The notes under the pieces: model-generated
Databases searched by the model: none
What the model was told of the DNA's origin: nothing
Seen by the model: only the letters and a program-made list of their open reading frames with translations
Part shown: positions 11,383 through 23,718 of the stretch, piece after piece
Numbering within the stretch: position 1 is the stretch's first letter
Layout: each line of letters opens with the position of its first letter
Origin: Hofstenia miamia
Taxonomy: Eukaryota; Xenacoelomorpha; Acoela
Length of the DNA stretch: 64,000 nucleotides
Assembly (NCBI GenBank): GCA_004352715.1
Contig: SCFE01000078.1
Coordinates: 1,281,749-1,345,748 of the forward strand
Direction: 5' to 3'
Translations under genes and position numbers: made by a program

Positions 11383-14154
11383 CTAGAAGTATTATGTACT
11401 ATAAAATGTAAGTACTTGATACTTAACTAGATAAATCGATGCTATTTAATGTATTTCCGCGGCTATAAACATTGATTACTTTCCCTGGAGTGCAAAGAGC
11501 AATTTTAAAGTAACAAAATTTCGCGATTAAAACTATGCACGTAAAATTTTTACGTGACATTTGTTCTGAATTGAGATGTATGATGTCAGAACCATTTTTA
11601 AACTGCATATCTAGGTTCGCTTGCATTTTTTTAAGATTACAATAGAATTTTTATAAAAGTGCAAAGAGCAAGTATGCGTGTAAATAAATTTTGAAATAGA
11701 AAGCTCAATAATTTTTTAATAAAAATATGTAAACTTAAAAATGCTTTAGAAAGTGTTTTCCTAATATAATATAGTCTAGAAACATTTAATACCGAACTGT
11801 TAACTTGTGTTTTAAACTATGTGAAAATGGGTGCACTTTTGTCAAGTTGTTAGCTGGCTGCATCTCAACATTCCCTTCTTTAGAATCATCAGAATTGTCT
11901 GAGTCTATGCTCACAATACCTGTGTGGGTTGTGTGTGTAAGTTAACATTGGCTATTATTGATCCCTACCAATACAAATCATGTGCAATAACAATGTGGAG
12001 AAATAAGAGAGCGCGATTCATCCAGTAGTCGTCAATTGACGAGCATGTTTATTCTAGGCAGATTTGGTTATGAAGCATTAGTTAATATATTGATACATAG
12101 CAACAGATAAATATTAAAAGGGTTTGTAATAAGTGGCAATACAAAGTTAAAAGAGAAAGAAAATTCTACACACATCAATTGACAGGTCTGGTAATTCTAG
12201 TGTTAAAATAGGGATGTACTTAGTTGAGGCAAAACATGGAATACTATAAAGAGTAGGCAACGGAAACCATCCTGATTTCCTACAGCACAGAAAATTTTTT
12301 TAAAAGTTTCTTCTGTATCATTCTTACGATCGCTGCGCTTACTTTTCTAACTTTACACGTATAGTTATATAGCCAAATTGCTTCTAACATTAAATACGAT
12401 CAAAATGCCTGAATCAACTATTAAACATTCATTTGTAATCTGAGTGCTTATTGCGAAATAAACTCGACTAGAGTATGTCCTCCTTCGATAAATGATCTCG
12501 CTTAGCAGAATTTAATGTCAAAGTTGAATATATTATACAATGCAGCATATATTAGTCAGACATTTGATTTTCAGACATAAGCTTTAGTCTAACGTTTTTG
12601 TTCTGGATTTCTTTAGAGGAAGGATATCTAAAATGCTCTAATGAAGTAGTCCAGGCGTGAAGGTAATAAAGGGAGACAGAGTAAGTACGATAATAATAAT
12701 CCTAGAAGTTTGCCTTTAATAGACTTGAGTTATTCTAAAAGAATACTATGCGGCATTTTACTAGAAGACATCGAAAAATCAAGAAGCAAGACTGAAGAAC
12801 TTTTCAAAGCCTCAAAAGCAGTGTAGTTAGTAGAAGTAAATAAGAATCTGTACTACGACTTACGATAATGCCGGTGAATATAAAACATGTATATCAGTTT
12901 AAAACAAAAAATAAATCCTGGACAATAGACTGATTTGAATAGAATTAGTAACCAAGTGATTATTTCCCAGGGACATAACAACAAAACACAACATGTTGTG
13001 TGGGATACAAAAATCCAGCCGCATAAGATTAACAAAAATATATCTTATTTATATATTATGTTTTTGATTTGTTATACAATTATTTTCACTTAATATAAAA
13101 TTTTGACATATGGTCTGAATTTGATTAGACATTGAAAAATTCACAAATAAACTAAAAATTGCACGAGAATTTAGCTTTACAAATTCCATAATTTTAAAAA
13201 ATTGCACAATGCGCGCCTCAATTAGCATTGGTCATCTATCTACAGAAAACAAAATAGCTTACGTCAATTGCTGCTCTCACCAGGTTTAGACTACCCAATC
13301 GGAATTTGAAAGTCTTTAATAAATAGGATATTTCTTGAAATATGATTATGATTTTCAGTACACTAGGCCTAAAATAAACTTTAACATAAATTTTTATAAT
13401 GACAGGAAGAACATTTTCGCATTTATGTGTCAAACTCCACAAAATTCCCAATTTCATAATAGGCTTAGTGCTAAATGTTGAAAAATGTTATCAAAACCAA
13501 ATGAAAACATTGACATTTTACATTAGGATACTAAGGGACAATACCTTCTCACAGACTTAGTAGAGGTGTAGGAACTCCTGTGCACCCATAGGTTGCCATA
13601 TGCTTGGATTTTTACTGAAGTGGTGGGATTAGAGGGTTTGGATGTAGTAAATTATGAAATTGGTGGACATATATTTTCAGACAAACGCGGGCTTGTATAT
13701 AACATGCAAACTTTACTTTTGAATTCTTAACGGTTTTGGACTAGGTAGGTCCATTCTTTGTGAATCTTCAATCTTAGCTCTTGAGGTCTGCAATGAGTGA
13801 GAATGAAAACCCAGGTCCATTAATGTCTCTGACTTTTAGAATTGGATGAGTTTCTCAAGTGTGTTACGGTTTTGAGAAATGTTATGAGTAATTCTTTTCC
13901 TTCTAGTTGTAAAAAATTCAAATTTTCTTGTGATTGATAAAGAGGAAGATGATGATCTTTATTAGAATCTTTGTTTTCTACACTCAAATTTACATGAGAA
14001 AACATTCTTATTTATTTTTTATTATATTTAGCAAATTATACAAGATCATTAAAAATACTAGTTCTATAAATCTATAGAAATAATACAAAAATACTCACTA
14101 GTTTTCTCATTAAACTATTACACAATTGCGTATTATTAATTTTTTTTCTTCTAG
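11383..14154. other. AT-rich stretch without a recognised gene
   Basis: No transposon ends or known protein signatures. A minus-strand frame at 13820-14005 (61 residues, starting MFSHVNLSVENK, rich in N, S and K) is intact but unrecognised and uses the AT-biased codons of the surrounding DNA. I treat it as probably non-coding. Confidence 0.35.
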
Positions 14155-14311
14155 AAGAAAAACTATTTTAGTGGATATAAGAATTTTGTATGGATTTCGG
14201 CAGCTTACAAATCGAACGTATCTAAATGCAACAAAAATAACTATATTTTTCTACATAAAAATTGATGAGAGTATGGCCAAAAATGTAGTGGATCATACGA
14301 ATCCAAATCAG
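14155..14311 (+). CDS. Possible exon, protein not recognised
   Basis: A strong polypyrimidine acceptor (TTTTTTTTCTTCTAG ending at 14154) is followed by 157 open bases and an AATCAG/GTATAT donor. The encoded stretch (RKTILVDIRILYGFRQL and onward, 52 codons) has no recognised domain and no elevated G+C. A T-rich tract followed by AG is easily produced by chance in such AT-rich DNA, so support is weak. Confidence 0.15.
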
Positions 14312-16215
14312 GTATATTCCCATATAATATAAGTCTTATTTAATAATTTCCCTTATACTCATATAAATGTATAATATTAATTAGCGCAAGATTACAAACA
14401 CTAAGTATTGTGTAATTCTTTACTCTGTTGTGTGGCACAACAGTCTTTTGCTGTTTTGTTGTGTGAAAAAGTTGACTCAGCGGCAAACTAGTTATTTCCG
14501 AATATATGAATTGGGAGAACATAGGCTACCTTACAAGCTGAAAGATGCAATTCAGAATTAATATAATGTTGAAATAAGTTCAAAAGGTGGATAGAAAACT
14601 CAGCAGCAAACATATTAGAAAATGAACCTGGTATACTACTAATTATGCTCTGTTGCCTGAAGAAAATACAATAGTTTCTAAAGGACTGTAAGTTAGCCAC
14701 TCAAATTGCACTTTTTAATTGACAAAAATATTCATGAAAAAAATTCCACGATAGCTTCGTCTATTGATGTCGTCAAAACATTATAAATTAGTGAAACATT
14801 CCAAGAAGGTTGAAACACGCGCTTAAGCACCTCAGAATAATAGAGGAGATCTACAGACGTATTGAAATTATAGACAAATAGCTTTTAATAAACCGTTGTA
14901 AACATCAATGCAGCACCTGGAAATTATTCATTTGAGTTCCTAAAACTTATGCCCATTACGTTAAACATGATAATGATTATTCGATTGTTGCTGTTGTTTG
15001 ATTATTACAAAAAGTATAGAATTTTCGGGTAAAGCACGTGTGTAAATCATGATATCGAAGGCTTCATCTGTTTACACAGAACTTATACACAATTTTTAGA
15101 TGGATAATAGTTATGTCTTCGCAGTTGATAGACCGAAACATATTCTACAATACAATGACGTAAGGCAGCTCATCATTATAGCATGCTAGAAAGCTAATAT
15201 TCATCATACTGTAGTGTCAGATAATTGGTTGCTCGTATATAAAAACTAAATCTTGTAAACTCATGAAAACATTGAGGAATTTTCTAGTATATGAGGAGAT
15301 ATTTAATCTATTACATTTCCTCAACTTTGTATTGAATTGAAATAAAACTACCAATAATTGGACATAGTAAAGAATATATTCTCTTAGTAAAGAGATATTA
15401 TGATCTAATTTAAGAACTGTCCAACATTGAATGAAATTGGAGATAGAGTAAAGAAAAATAACTTAAAATGAAATTGAAGAAATTAAAGATTAGCTTGAGT
15501 TGCATGGCCATTGAACTCTTGCTACGACTTTGTTCGCTAAGCACTTCCGGTGTTGGTCTCAAAGCTTTTGTAAACAAATTTAAATAAAAAAGTTTCCGTC
15601 GAAAAGGCGATGATGCACATGCTAAATGTGTTGTCCTCCGAGCAGACTAACGATTCAGTATTTTATACCTTTCGAATAGATGCACTGAAAGGATGTGATA
15701 ATTGCGAACGCTATTGAAAATTGTGAACAATTGATGACATTTTGAGAAAAAATATTTCGAAATTCTAAAAAATTTTTTCCATTTTCAACTAACCCTAATG
15801 TATATCATGAATTTCTATAATTTTAAGTAATATAGTATTTGCATTGGTAGTATGGCAGAATTTCACTCTATTTTGAAAAATGTAGACTTCGGAGCATAAT
15901 TCGGGGTTTTTCCCGAGGAATAATTTTAATAACGAGAGGTCGACTTATACAATAGCCAGTGAGGAAATTGTCGAGAGAAGAGCACCCGAGTAGAGGCTTT
16001 AACATGGGCGACAATAGAAGATTTGGATCTGAACATCTACAAAAACTTCGGACTATAAATTGCTCGACGATGAGTCGACTTATACACGATCAGTTTTCTT
16101 GATGACCTTATCTTTATTCAAGAAACAGTTATTAGATTAACTAAATGTTAGTGGAGTCTACTTGGTAAGTTTTCCCTCACAGCCTTTTCGTATTAATGCT
16201 ATTAGGAGATGGGTA
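14312..16215. other. AT-rich stretch without a recognised gene
   Basis: No gene identified. Near 15890-16090 a GC-richer patch repeats the word GTCGACTTATACA (about 15947 and 16072); its origin is unknown and it lies just before the Tigger-like MITE. Confidence 0.35.
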
Positions 16216-16479
16216 CAGTTGCCCATCACTAATCCAGCAATCAGTAATCCGGAAACATCAATAATTCGGCACAAGCTTCGGCAATATTGATTTCTAATAT
16301 TTAATTTAATTTTAATGATGATGTAGGGCCACGGTCATGTGAATAAAATATTGACATGGACTAATTAATAAAATTTTACTGTTATATGCAATATTTTTAT
16401 TTTAAGATGAGCTAATGGGTTTGGTGTATTCTAACCTAATAGTTAATCCCGATGATGCCGGATGAGTGATGATCAATTG
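16216..16479. mobile_element. Tigger/pogo-like MITE with TA target duplication
   Basis: A 264-bp element flanked by TA at 16214-16215 and 16480-16481. The left end is CAGTTGCCCATCACTAATCC and the right complement CAATTGATCATCACTCATCC. The sequence just inside the left end has repeated AATCC and ATTCGGCA words like the termini of TcMar-Tigger/pogo elements. There is no coding capacity, so it must have been moved by another element's transposase. Class assignment rests on the TIR style and the TA duplication. Confidence 0.6.
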
Positions 16480-16481
16480 TA

Positions 16482-18399
16482 TTGAAAATGATACAAAATT
16501 ACTGAAAAAAATAACAGTATATTAAAAACATCGATCACACGTTTCCGTTAATCGAATTGCGTTCACCGTTCCACAACAGGTGGGTAGTGCACGAGAAAAT
16601 TTTTAGCTAATAAAATATATGCGTCAGTATCGCAGATGAAACAGTTTCCATGTTATGCTGTTCGCATGAGATGAGCTAATCATCGACATTTTAATTGTGA
16701 TCGCAGATGAAACTTAACCGACAGTGATAAAACATTTAAATCCATAGATTGTTGTCTAGCCTAAATGTAAATTAATTTCTAAAATAATAAAGAGTTCAAT
16801 ATTAATGTCTGTAAATTGTTGTCATTACAAGGTTGGCCTAAACAGCAGAATCCAACCTATAAGCTGGATTGAAAATTAATACTGAATTGCGAGCTTCGGT
16901 ACTTATATATTTTATTATATAAATTTTGGGACGTCTAAATGAGGCAAAATCTTAGACACGACACGGCTATAGCTCTGATCCAAGGGTCATAATCATTAAC
17001 GTAACCTATTAACTACATTTGTTAATCCAATTTGATCGTTGTTAAAAACAAGGTAATTTCAAAAAAATATTATAATATTGCAAGAAATTTATCTAGACTG
17101 AGTTTTAGTCAAATTTTTTTAATAAACTGGGTTTTGATTCTGGTCTGATTTCTAGACACAGTTACAACGCTAAATTCGATACATAAAAAGCATAATTTCA
17201 AAAGACTTTAGCCATGCAAAAGTAACTTGAGATTGAAAACTTGAAGCATTTTCAACATAATGATAAATTGACAATTCTGAAGAATTTGCAATTTTTAAGT
17301 TACACTACATTGATGACTAAAACACAACCTAAAAATGATAATTGATATTCGTGCTTATACTACATAGTATAAAACGTAAATATAAACGGCAAAAAATGTT
17401 GAACAAGGTATAAAAAAAAGGAAAATTCATCAATAAATGCAGAAATATGCCATCTAGCGAACACTTAATTATTTCACTGGTATTTTCGAGGAAGTGGTAT
17501 CATCATATGAGACACTGTAAGTGTCTCAATTACAATTTAATCAAATTAAATTCGTATTTTTTATTAGCCTTGCTAACTCAAAGCATTATTTAAATAAAAG
17601 GGTTGTAAATGAATTTAAACTTGCAAGATATAACGGAACGAATATATTTGTATGCCGTAAACATGGACCTCCGTTGTATAAACACGCGACACGAGATATA
17701 GCCTCCAGTTGACAATAGCTCTATGTGTGTCAAATTATATACACTCAACTATGCTTTCACATCTCTGTGCATGTCAAAGATTCCAGTTAATACAGCAAGA
17801 TTTGACACTTCGATGGGTCTGTATGTGATAACGATAGTTTACAGAGTAATGAAGATCAGAAGTGATAATGGAAGTGTTGAGAGAAACTGAAGAACAAAAT
17901 CATAAGAAACATGTTTCGCATTGGTTGTATGCAATCAGTATTTTGAAAGATAGATGTATGTGCTGATAAAAAGACGAGACCCTCAGTGGTCGACAAAGAA
18001 TATTCCTATCGCGTAGTTATACGTATGAGGCCTAATTTTATTGATGCAATAGTTGTATTTTTACCATAATACTGGTTATTCCTTCTCCCTTGTTTCCCAA
18101 TAAGACCGATTAATTACCAATTAACAGTTAACAGATTAAAAGACTTCAAGCTTCAAATGCAACATTTTTAAAATTGAATTAAGATCTTGTGGACACCCTG
18201 TATTAGTAAAAATTAGTTTCAAAATCTGGCCAATGATGCAGCCTGCATAAATTCAAAACAAGCCTACATTTTAACATAAATATCTTAGGATATGGAGAAT
18301 ATCATACTTAGAAAGTTTTGACAGAGTATAATCCTATAGATTTTAACTCTACCACAATAAGCAGTTGAAATATATGCAAAAATTCAAATCTTATTACAT
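16482..18399. other. AT-rich spacer, nothing recognised
   Basis: No coding region, RNA gene or delimited repeat is visible between the Tigger-like MITE and the 3' end of the MIA40-like gene. Confidence 0.4.
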
Positions 18400-18405
18400 T
18401 TTATT
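18400..18405 (-). promoter_or_regulatory. Polyadenylation signal of the MIA40-like gene
   Basis: TTTATT on the plus strand is AATAAA on the minus strand, about 135 bases past the stop codon of the MIA40-like frame. Confidence 0.45.
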
Positions 18406-18538
18406 CATTAAAGTTAATGTTTCATAGGTACATTTAAACCTTTTCCAAATACGAAATCAAATTGTAAATGTATAAAACTTACAAATATTGTTTGAAATTT
18501 GCGAATAAACGTAAATGCCTTTGTTATCAAACTAAAAT

Positions 18539-18904
18539 TTAAACACTATCATTTTTTGTATGTTCTTTAGAAAAAGCGCCAGACCATGGTTCTATGGTAG
18601 GATTTCTTGCAGTGCAATCTATAAATTCGAACAGCATTTCTTCACAATTAATTTCTTTGCTCGAACGCAATGTTTCTGAACTACATTTATCAGTCCACTC
18701 ACGAAAAAATCTTCCACAGGGACCAATGCTCATATCAACGCACACACAATCCCAATTAATATCTTTGATCGAACTATTTAAATGTGGATTATAACTTAAA
18801 GGCTTGCGAGCCCAATCAGTCATTGCCTTGGTAGGATTGGGAATGTCGTTCGAATATAAGTGCGTAATTCGCGCGTTTGAATTCGTCTTCAAGCAAAACG
18901 CCAT
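18539..18904 (-). CDS. CHCHD4: MIA40/CHCHD4-like twin-cysteine import oxidoreductase, divergent
   Basis: A 121-residue single-exon frame. MIA40 is the intermembrane-space receptor and thiol oxidase that folds small cysteine-rich proteins and passes electrons to ALR/Erv1. The start MAFCLKTNSNARITHL resembles the human beginning (MSYC...RI), which favours the ATG at 18904. Residues about 50-64 give INWDCVCVDMSIGPCG, matching the family's INW.CPC...GPCG signature, then two helix cysteine pairs and a NP..EP end like the family's YPDLYP. Oddities: the redox motif is CVC instead of CPC; the first pair is C-X10-C instead of C-X9-C with one residue fewer just before it, while the second is the usual C-X9-C; the acidic C-terminal tail is missing. 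In-frame TAA lies 42 bases upstream. It could be a lineage-specific paralogue or a retrocopy; the intact frame argues against an old pseudogene. Confidence 0.75.
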   Translation of the reverse strand: MAFCLKTNSNARITHLYSNDIPNPTKAMTDWARKPLSYNPHLNSSIKDINWDCVCVDMSIGPCGRFFREWTDKCSSETLRSSKEINCEEMLFEFIDCTARNPTIEPWSGAFSKEHTKNDSV

Positions 18905-19559
18905 TCCATTCAAACAAGGACTAGGAAGTATATCTAAAACATTTTAATATATTACTTTACCAAAATGAATAGAACATTTTGGGAAGAAAGCAGCTGAATA
19001 TATATCCGTGTGATGAACCAAAGAAATAAGCCCAATCAATAACTGAGAAATACGCTTAATGAATGTTTCCTTTAATTACACATGTAACACGATATTAATT
19101 ACCGAAATATATTCTAAAGTCTACGTATTGAGTACTTCGTTCCCAAGCATCGATTTAAATCACAGTGTAGTTAATTAGCTATAATGAATACAATAAATTA
19201 CAAACAATGTGTAAGACATCATATATAGATTATCATGACACACCGAAAATATTACAAGTAGTTAAATAAAAAATACCATTTTTTACAAAAAAGAAAACTA
19301 TATATTGATGTATATAACGTTGAATAGGCTTTTTTTATTCCAAACAGCCCAATGTAGACAATGACCGAGGCCGCTGCTTACAATTATCAGTAAAATATGA
19401 AAGTGTGCAAATAAGACATTTAAACATGTTTTGTACAAAAATACTTTCATCACAAAAAATCTTCAAACATTCTAACATTTTCCTAAAGACGATTCACAAT
19501 GCTTGATACAGTATGCAACTTTTCTGCACGTGAAACTCTCGAGCAGTCTCAATTCCACT
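18905..19559. other. Upstream region of the MIA40-like gene
   Basis: AT-rich, without an obvious TATA or initiator. On the minus strand CTTCCTAG and TGTTTTAG just upstream of the start codon could act as 3' splice sites, so an upstream non-coding exon cannot be excluded. Confidence 0.25.
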
Positions 19560-20470
19560 AAATTTTTAGGCTTGTGTTCATAACAAACCCGGGTCTTGAT
19601 CATGCCCAAAACCAGAAATCGAGTAACGAGAGATATTGTGATCTCGCAGGTTATAAGTTGGGAGAACTATGAGCAATGACTGTTTCATCAGAAAACACTG
19701 ATATAATTTCTCAATTGTTTTAATAGTAGAGTGGGTCTCTCCTGAAAAATTATTGCTTTAGCTGTAGAGCTGCATGCGTCACTAACTACTTAGGTAGTCT
19801 TCTGTAACCAAGAGTTCAAAGGAAAATGAACGATTTTGCAGATAACCCCATCCACACATAAGAATGGAGTAAATGAACAACTCCTTGAATGCGAGGATTT
19901 TCACTGAACCATACATTGTGCCTATTGATAATGCGATTAAATGAGAAATTTGCCTCATCGCTCCATACGACTTTCGAAATTATTCTTTATTTTGTAGCAG
20001 CAAGTTGGCAAAGCTAAGCGTCGTTGATGATCCTTTCTAGCTAAGTGGTGCAAAAATGAAATGCAATGATAGGGTTGAAGATGATGTAGTGTATTTGGTG
20101 ATCAAAGTCTATTTTGAAATAAAAGCAGTCAAAGTTTAATCATTAGCCTTTATTTTTTGCATATGATGACATGATAATTTTGCATTGAAAGACCATTTAA
20201 TATTGGTGCGCAAAGTGTTACTCATTGGGCTTTGAGCAACCCGATGATCTCTCATAACTCAATGAAGACTTGCACGAAATATTTCAGTACTTGAGGTGTT
20301 AATGATGTTGACATGCTGTTTTTGGACTTAAATTTGATGAAAGTTTCCACAGCAGGTGTTCTTGTTTCACAGCGCGACTTTCTAGATTTACCAATGATTT
20401 TGAATTTCTTTATAAAACGAGTAATTGCGTATATTGAAAACCGCAAGAAATGCATGTTGCAAAAATGGAA
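19560..20470 (-). pseudogene. Decayed Tc1/mariner-superfamily transposase
   Basis: The minus strand reads a helix-turn-helix-like N-terminal part (ITRFIKKFKIIGKSRKSRC) at about 20255-20455. Further on, near 19810-19990, it reads VVWSDEANFSFNRIINRHN followed by VWFSENPRIQG. The latter is the SDEA.F...NRHN motif of the first catalytic D in an arthropod-type DDE transposase family. Many stops and frameshifts separate the pieces and no complete catalytic triad survives. No flanking inverted repeats were recognised. The element is dead. Confidence 0.6.
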
Positions 20471-21239
20471 AATTCATAAATAGAAGTTGATTTGTCATTA
20501 GAATAAATGAGAACACATTTATGTGGAATATAAACTTGCGATAAGCAATTTTACGAACCTAAACAAAAGTTTAGGGGAAACAGTGCAATCAAAATGCCTC
20601 GTTAACTGATGCTTTCATTATTACGGATATAAGCGCTCACCAACCTAATATTTATAAAAGTTAAAAATAATGATTTCATATTTGGAAATGCCCCTTCTTT
20701 AAAAAACCAAAGGGAACAGTCAGCTCGAAAAATATTTCATTTTATTAATTATCGATTTTAGGGAGGAAGGGGGTAAAATGATATCGTTAGATAACACTGA
20801 TAAAATTTTCACAAATTATTTTTTCAATAGAAAAGAGTTTACATTGTATTTGTAAAATTACCGCCCCTAGGCATCTAGAAAATTGCGCTCTTTATAAACA
20901 CGTGCAAGTTGTTGTGGCAAAATATGATGGTGTGATAGTCAAGTTGTTACTTAATGCTTTAACCTGCTGCAAAAATACTATTTATATTTTTATCAATTCT
21001 AATGCCTAGCTTTTTTAGATTTTGAAAAAAGAGGAATAGAGAAAATACATGTATATATGAAATACATTCATTTTAGTTTTTTTTGCATCAGCAAAAGTTT
21101 CTGAAAACCTGGCCAACAGAACTATTAATAGTAGTCAGAAACTAAAATAGAAATATTCAATTTAAGATAAAAATGGCATTTAAATATTGATAAACAACAA
21201 ATATACGTTTTTTCTTCTTAAAGGTTACTGATGCAATCA
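20471..21239. other. AT-rich spacer, nothing recognised
   Basis: No gene or delimited repeat is visible. Confidence 0.4.
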
Positions 21240-21701
21240 ATCTTATATAAATTATAAAGGACAAATTGTTTTTCTAAATTTTCAAGCAATTGTCTCCAAG
21301 CCTATTATAAAATTGGAAAATTTTGAGATATGGCCACAACAATTAGTGACCGTGTTCAAACAATGTTGAAAATTTAAATTCTCACCATTCCTAATGTTCA
21401 GGTAATCTGGAGGTCTAAAGCCCATTTTAGCAAGCACTAGCCCCAACTATCGAAGTCAAGTCCAACCGAGTCGTGCGCAAAGTCAGAATCCGTCGAGCCG
21501 GTACGGATCAGCGATCGATCACGAATTAAGGATGAAAACCAGAGGAGACGATTCTCTATCCNNNNNNNNNNNNNNNNNNNNNNNNNNNNNNNNNNNNNNN
21601 NNNNNNNNNNNNNNNNNNNNNNNNNNNNNNNNNNNNNNNNNNNNNNNNNNNNNNNNNNNNNNNNNNNATGAAAACCAGAGGAGACGATTCTCTATCCAGT
21701 G
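21240..21701. repeat. Copy of an uncharacterised dispersed repeat, with gap
   Basis: Contains the family words TGTCTCCAAGCCTATTA (about 21291) and CAATGTTGAAAATTT (about 21361), then GCGCAAAGTCAGA (about 21477) and a GAGGAGAC...TCTCTATCC block. The same words, in the same order, occur at 54.6-55.7 kb. Copies or parts occur near 40.6, 52.6 and 56.3 kb. No protein is encoded. The gap at 21562-21667 falls inside this copy. Confidence 0.65.
21562..21667. other. Assembly gap (106 N) with 30-bp identical flanks
   Basis: The 30 bases before the gap (21532-21561) and the 30 bases after it (21668-21697) are identical, beginning ATGAAAACCAGAGG. Either one terminal overlap between two contigs was left unmerged, or a genuine local duplication spans the gap. 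Confidence 0.9.
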
Positions 21702-21709
21702 GTGCTCAC

Positions 21710-23383
21710 CAGTGGCGGATACAGATAAATTTTTAGAGGGGGCCCAATGTAAAATAAAATGCTAAGTGCATAATTGGGTATTAGAGAGGGCATAAGACTA
21801 TTGAATTTTCAATTTTTAAAATTCAGCACTGTGCACAGATTTCACCATCATGAATGACTCCAAACATGGAAAAAGAATTTTGCAATTTTTCAATTTGCAA
21901 ATTACGCTTTAATAATAGCATTTTGTGTTTTTTAGGGGATTTTTGCATTATGTACTACAAAATAGAAAAAGGAATAATTAATAAAATGTTATTTAAACAA
22001 AATATGAACATAAAAATCAAATAAAGAAACGTAAATACAAATGAGATTCAAAAAATGTGTATGTTAATTCCCAACATCAAGAGGTAGACGATTTTGAACT
22101 TGATTTAAAATCACAGTATCTTCATAACTAGAAACGAATGTGATTGCCAATCATTTAGTTCACTAACAACCAACACGTGCAACGCTTTGTATATAGAAGT
22201 TTGTATCTTCTGTCATATCATAATTCAATATAATGATCAATCTTTCAAAAATCCATTCCATTCAAAGAAATATTCGGTCAGGGTTATGTATCTTGAAACA
22301 GAATTAAAATAAATCAGTTTCAAATAAGTGTCAGTGTCACTTGAGGTAGTGGCTGGCTCCATCTAAGTGGTGATCAACTTCAAGCCTTGAATTTGCATGG
22401 TGTTGTCTAGTTCCACGAATGCAGAGGATCATGTTTTGTAACAAGAAGCTAAGTTGGAATCTTATCTAGTTGTAGGTTATGGAATAGTCGGTATGTTTTA
22501 GTCAGCGATTAAACCACAAAGTTGTTTTAGAAACTTTTCAGTGATCGGTGATGCTCCACCACATGCACTGAACACCAGCGCTGTAAATGAGGCGAGATTA
22601 AGTAAATTGGAAAATTTTCACCTAATGGTATGAATGTGTGCTTAGTCTGAATTTTAATCAATGTTGCTAAATATGTTGATAAAATTAAAGAAAATCACCC
22701 AATTCAAAAAATGTAAAGCTCTTGCTAAAATCTATAAACTCTAAAAAATAAAAAAATTTGTTTTGCGATCTTTGGAGTAGGTGCATGGCGTTGAATTTGA
22801 GTACAATGATTTGACCAAACCTATTGATTATCAAATGGGGTATGTAGGAACAGTGTTGAGAAATATAAATAGTAGACAAGGAGAAAATGTTATTTAATTA
22901 TTACTCATGCAATGCTTAATATAGTACATTGTTCTTTTGTCTATAAATTAACCACTATAAGTTTATGTGCCATGCGGTAACCTTAGCTATGCTAATCTAA
23001 TTTCACTAGTATATGTTTAAATGCAAAATAATTTAAAATTTTATGCTTAAATTAAAATACCTCAAAGAAATCATATGTTGTCCAATTCATCCCCATCCAA
23101 AGAGTGATTTGAAATACTTTTAAAATTTAAAACAATTCCTGAAAACTAAATATTCTTATGTTTATTGAGATGAAATTTCAGGATCCATAAGACCATTATA
23201 GTGTAAAATTCAATGAAATACATTTTACATGTTCCAGATTTTTGTAAAAAACTTAAAAAATTGTTCTTATTCCCTCCATTTGACGGTATTAAGGAATTTT
23301 CTTTGTAATATTTATTGTACAAATTTAATGAATTTTTCTTATTTTAGGAGGGGGGCGGTCCCCCCCCTCTGTATCCGCCCTTG
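21710..23383. mobile_element. Non-autonomous hAT element, 1,674 bp, with 8-bp target duplication
   Basis: The left end CAGTGGCGGATACAG and the right end CTGTATCCGCCCTTG are inverted copies (13 of 15 match), each next to a G-rich/C-rich run (GAGGGGGCCC; GGGGGGCGGTCCCCCCCC). The 8-bp GTGCTCAC is repeated exactly at 21702-21709 and 23384-23391, the size made by hAT transposases, and CAGTGGCGGA is a widespread hAT terminus. No transposase is encoded. It sits in, or right next to, a copy of the dispersed repeat described at 21240. Confidence 0.85.
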
Positions 23384-23718
23384 GTGCTCACATATTTTGG
23401 ATAGTTGTTTAGTTTTTGATTATAAGCGTTTAAATTTTTTAAAGAAATCATAAGTAGCATACACAAACACGCTTTCAATATAATGATAAAACAAATATTT
23501 ATTTACCAATTTCTTCATTCTTAAATGGATAAGAAGAGACTGTATTTTCATTTACAAGAACTTAACACCTAATAAATTCTACAAAATATATTGCAACAAT
23601 TTTATTGCAATATTATATCAATATAATACAAAATACTACAATAGTAATTACAACATGCTCAAAAATAAATTATTATATTTTACATATAAAGCATAGCAGG
23701 TTTCTAAATTCTTAAATT

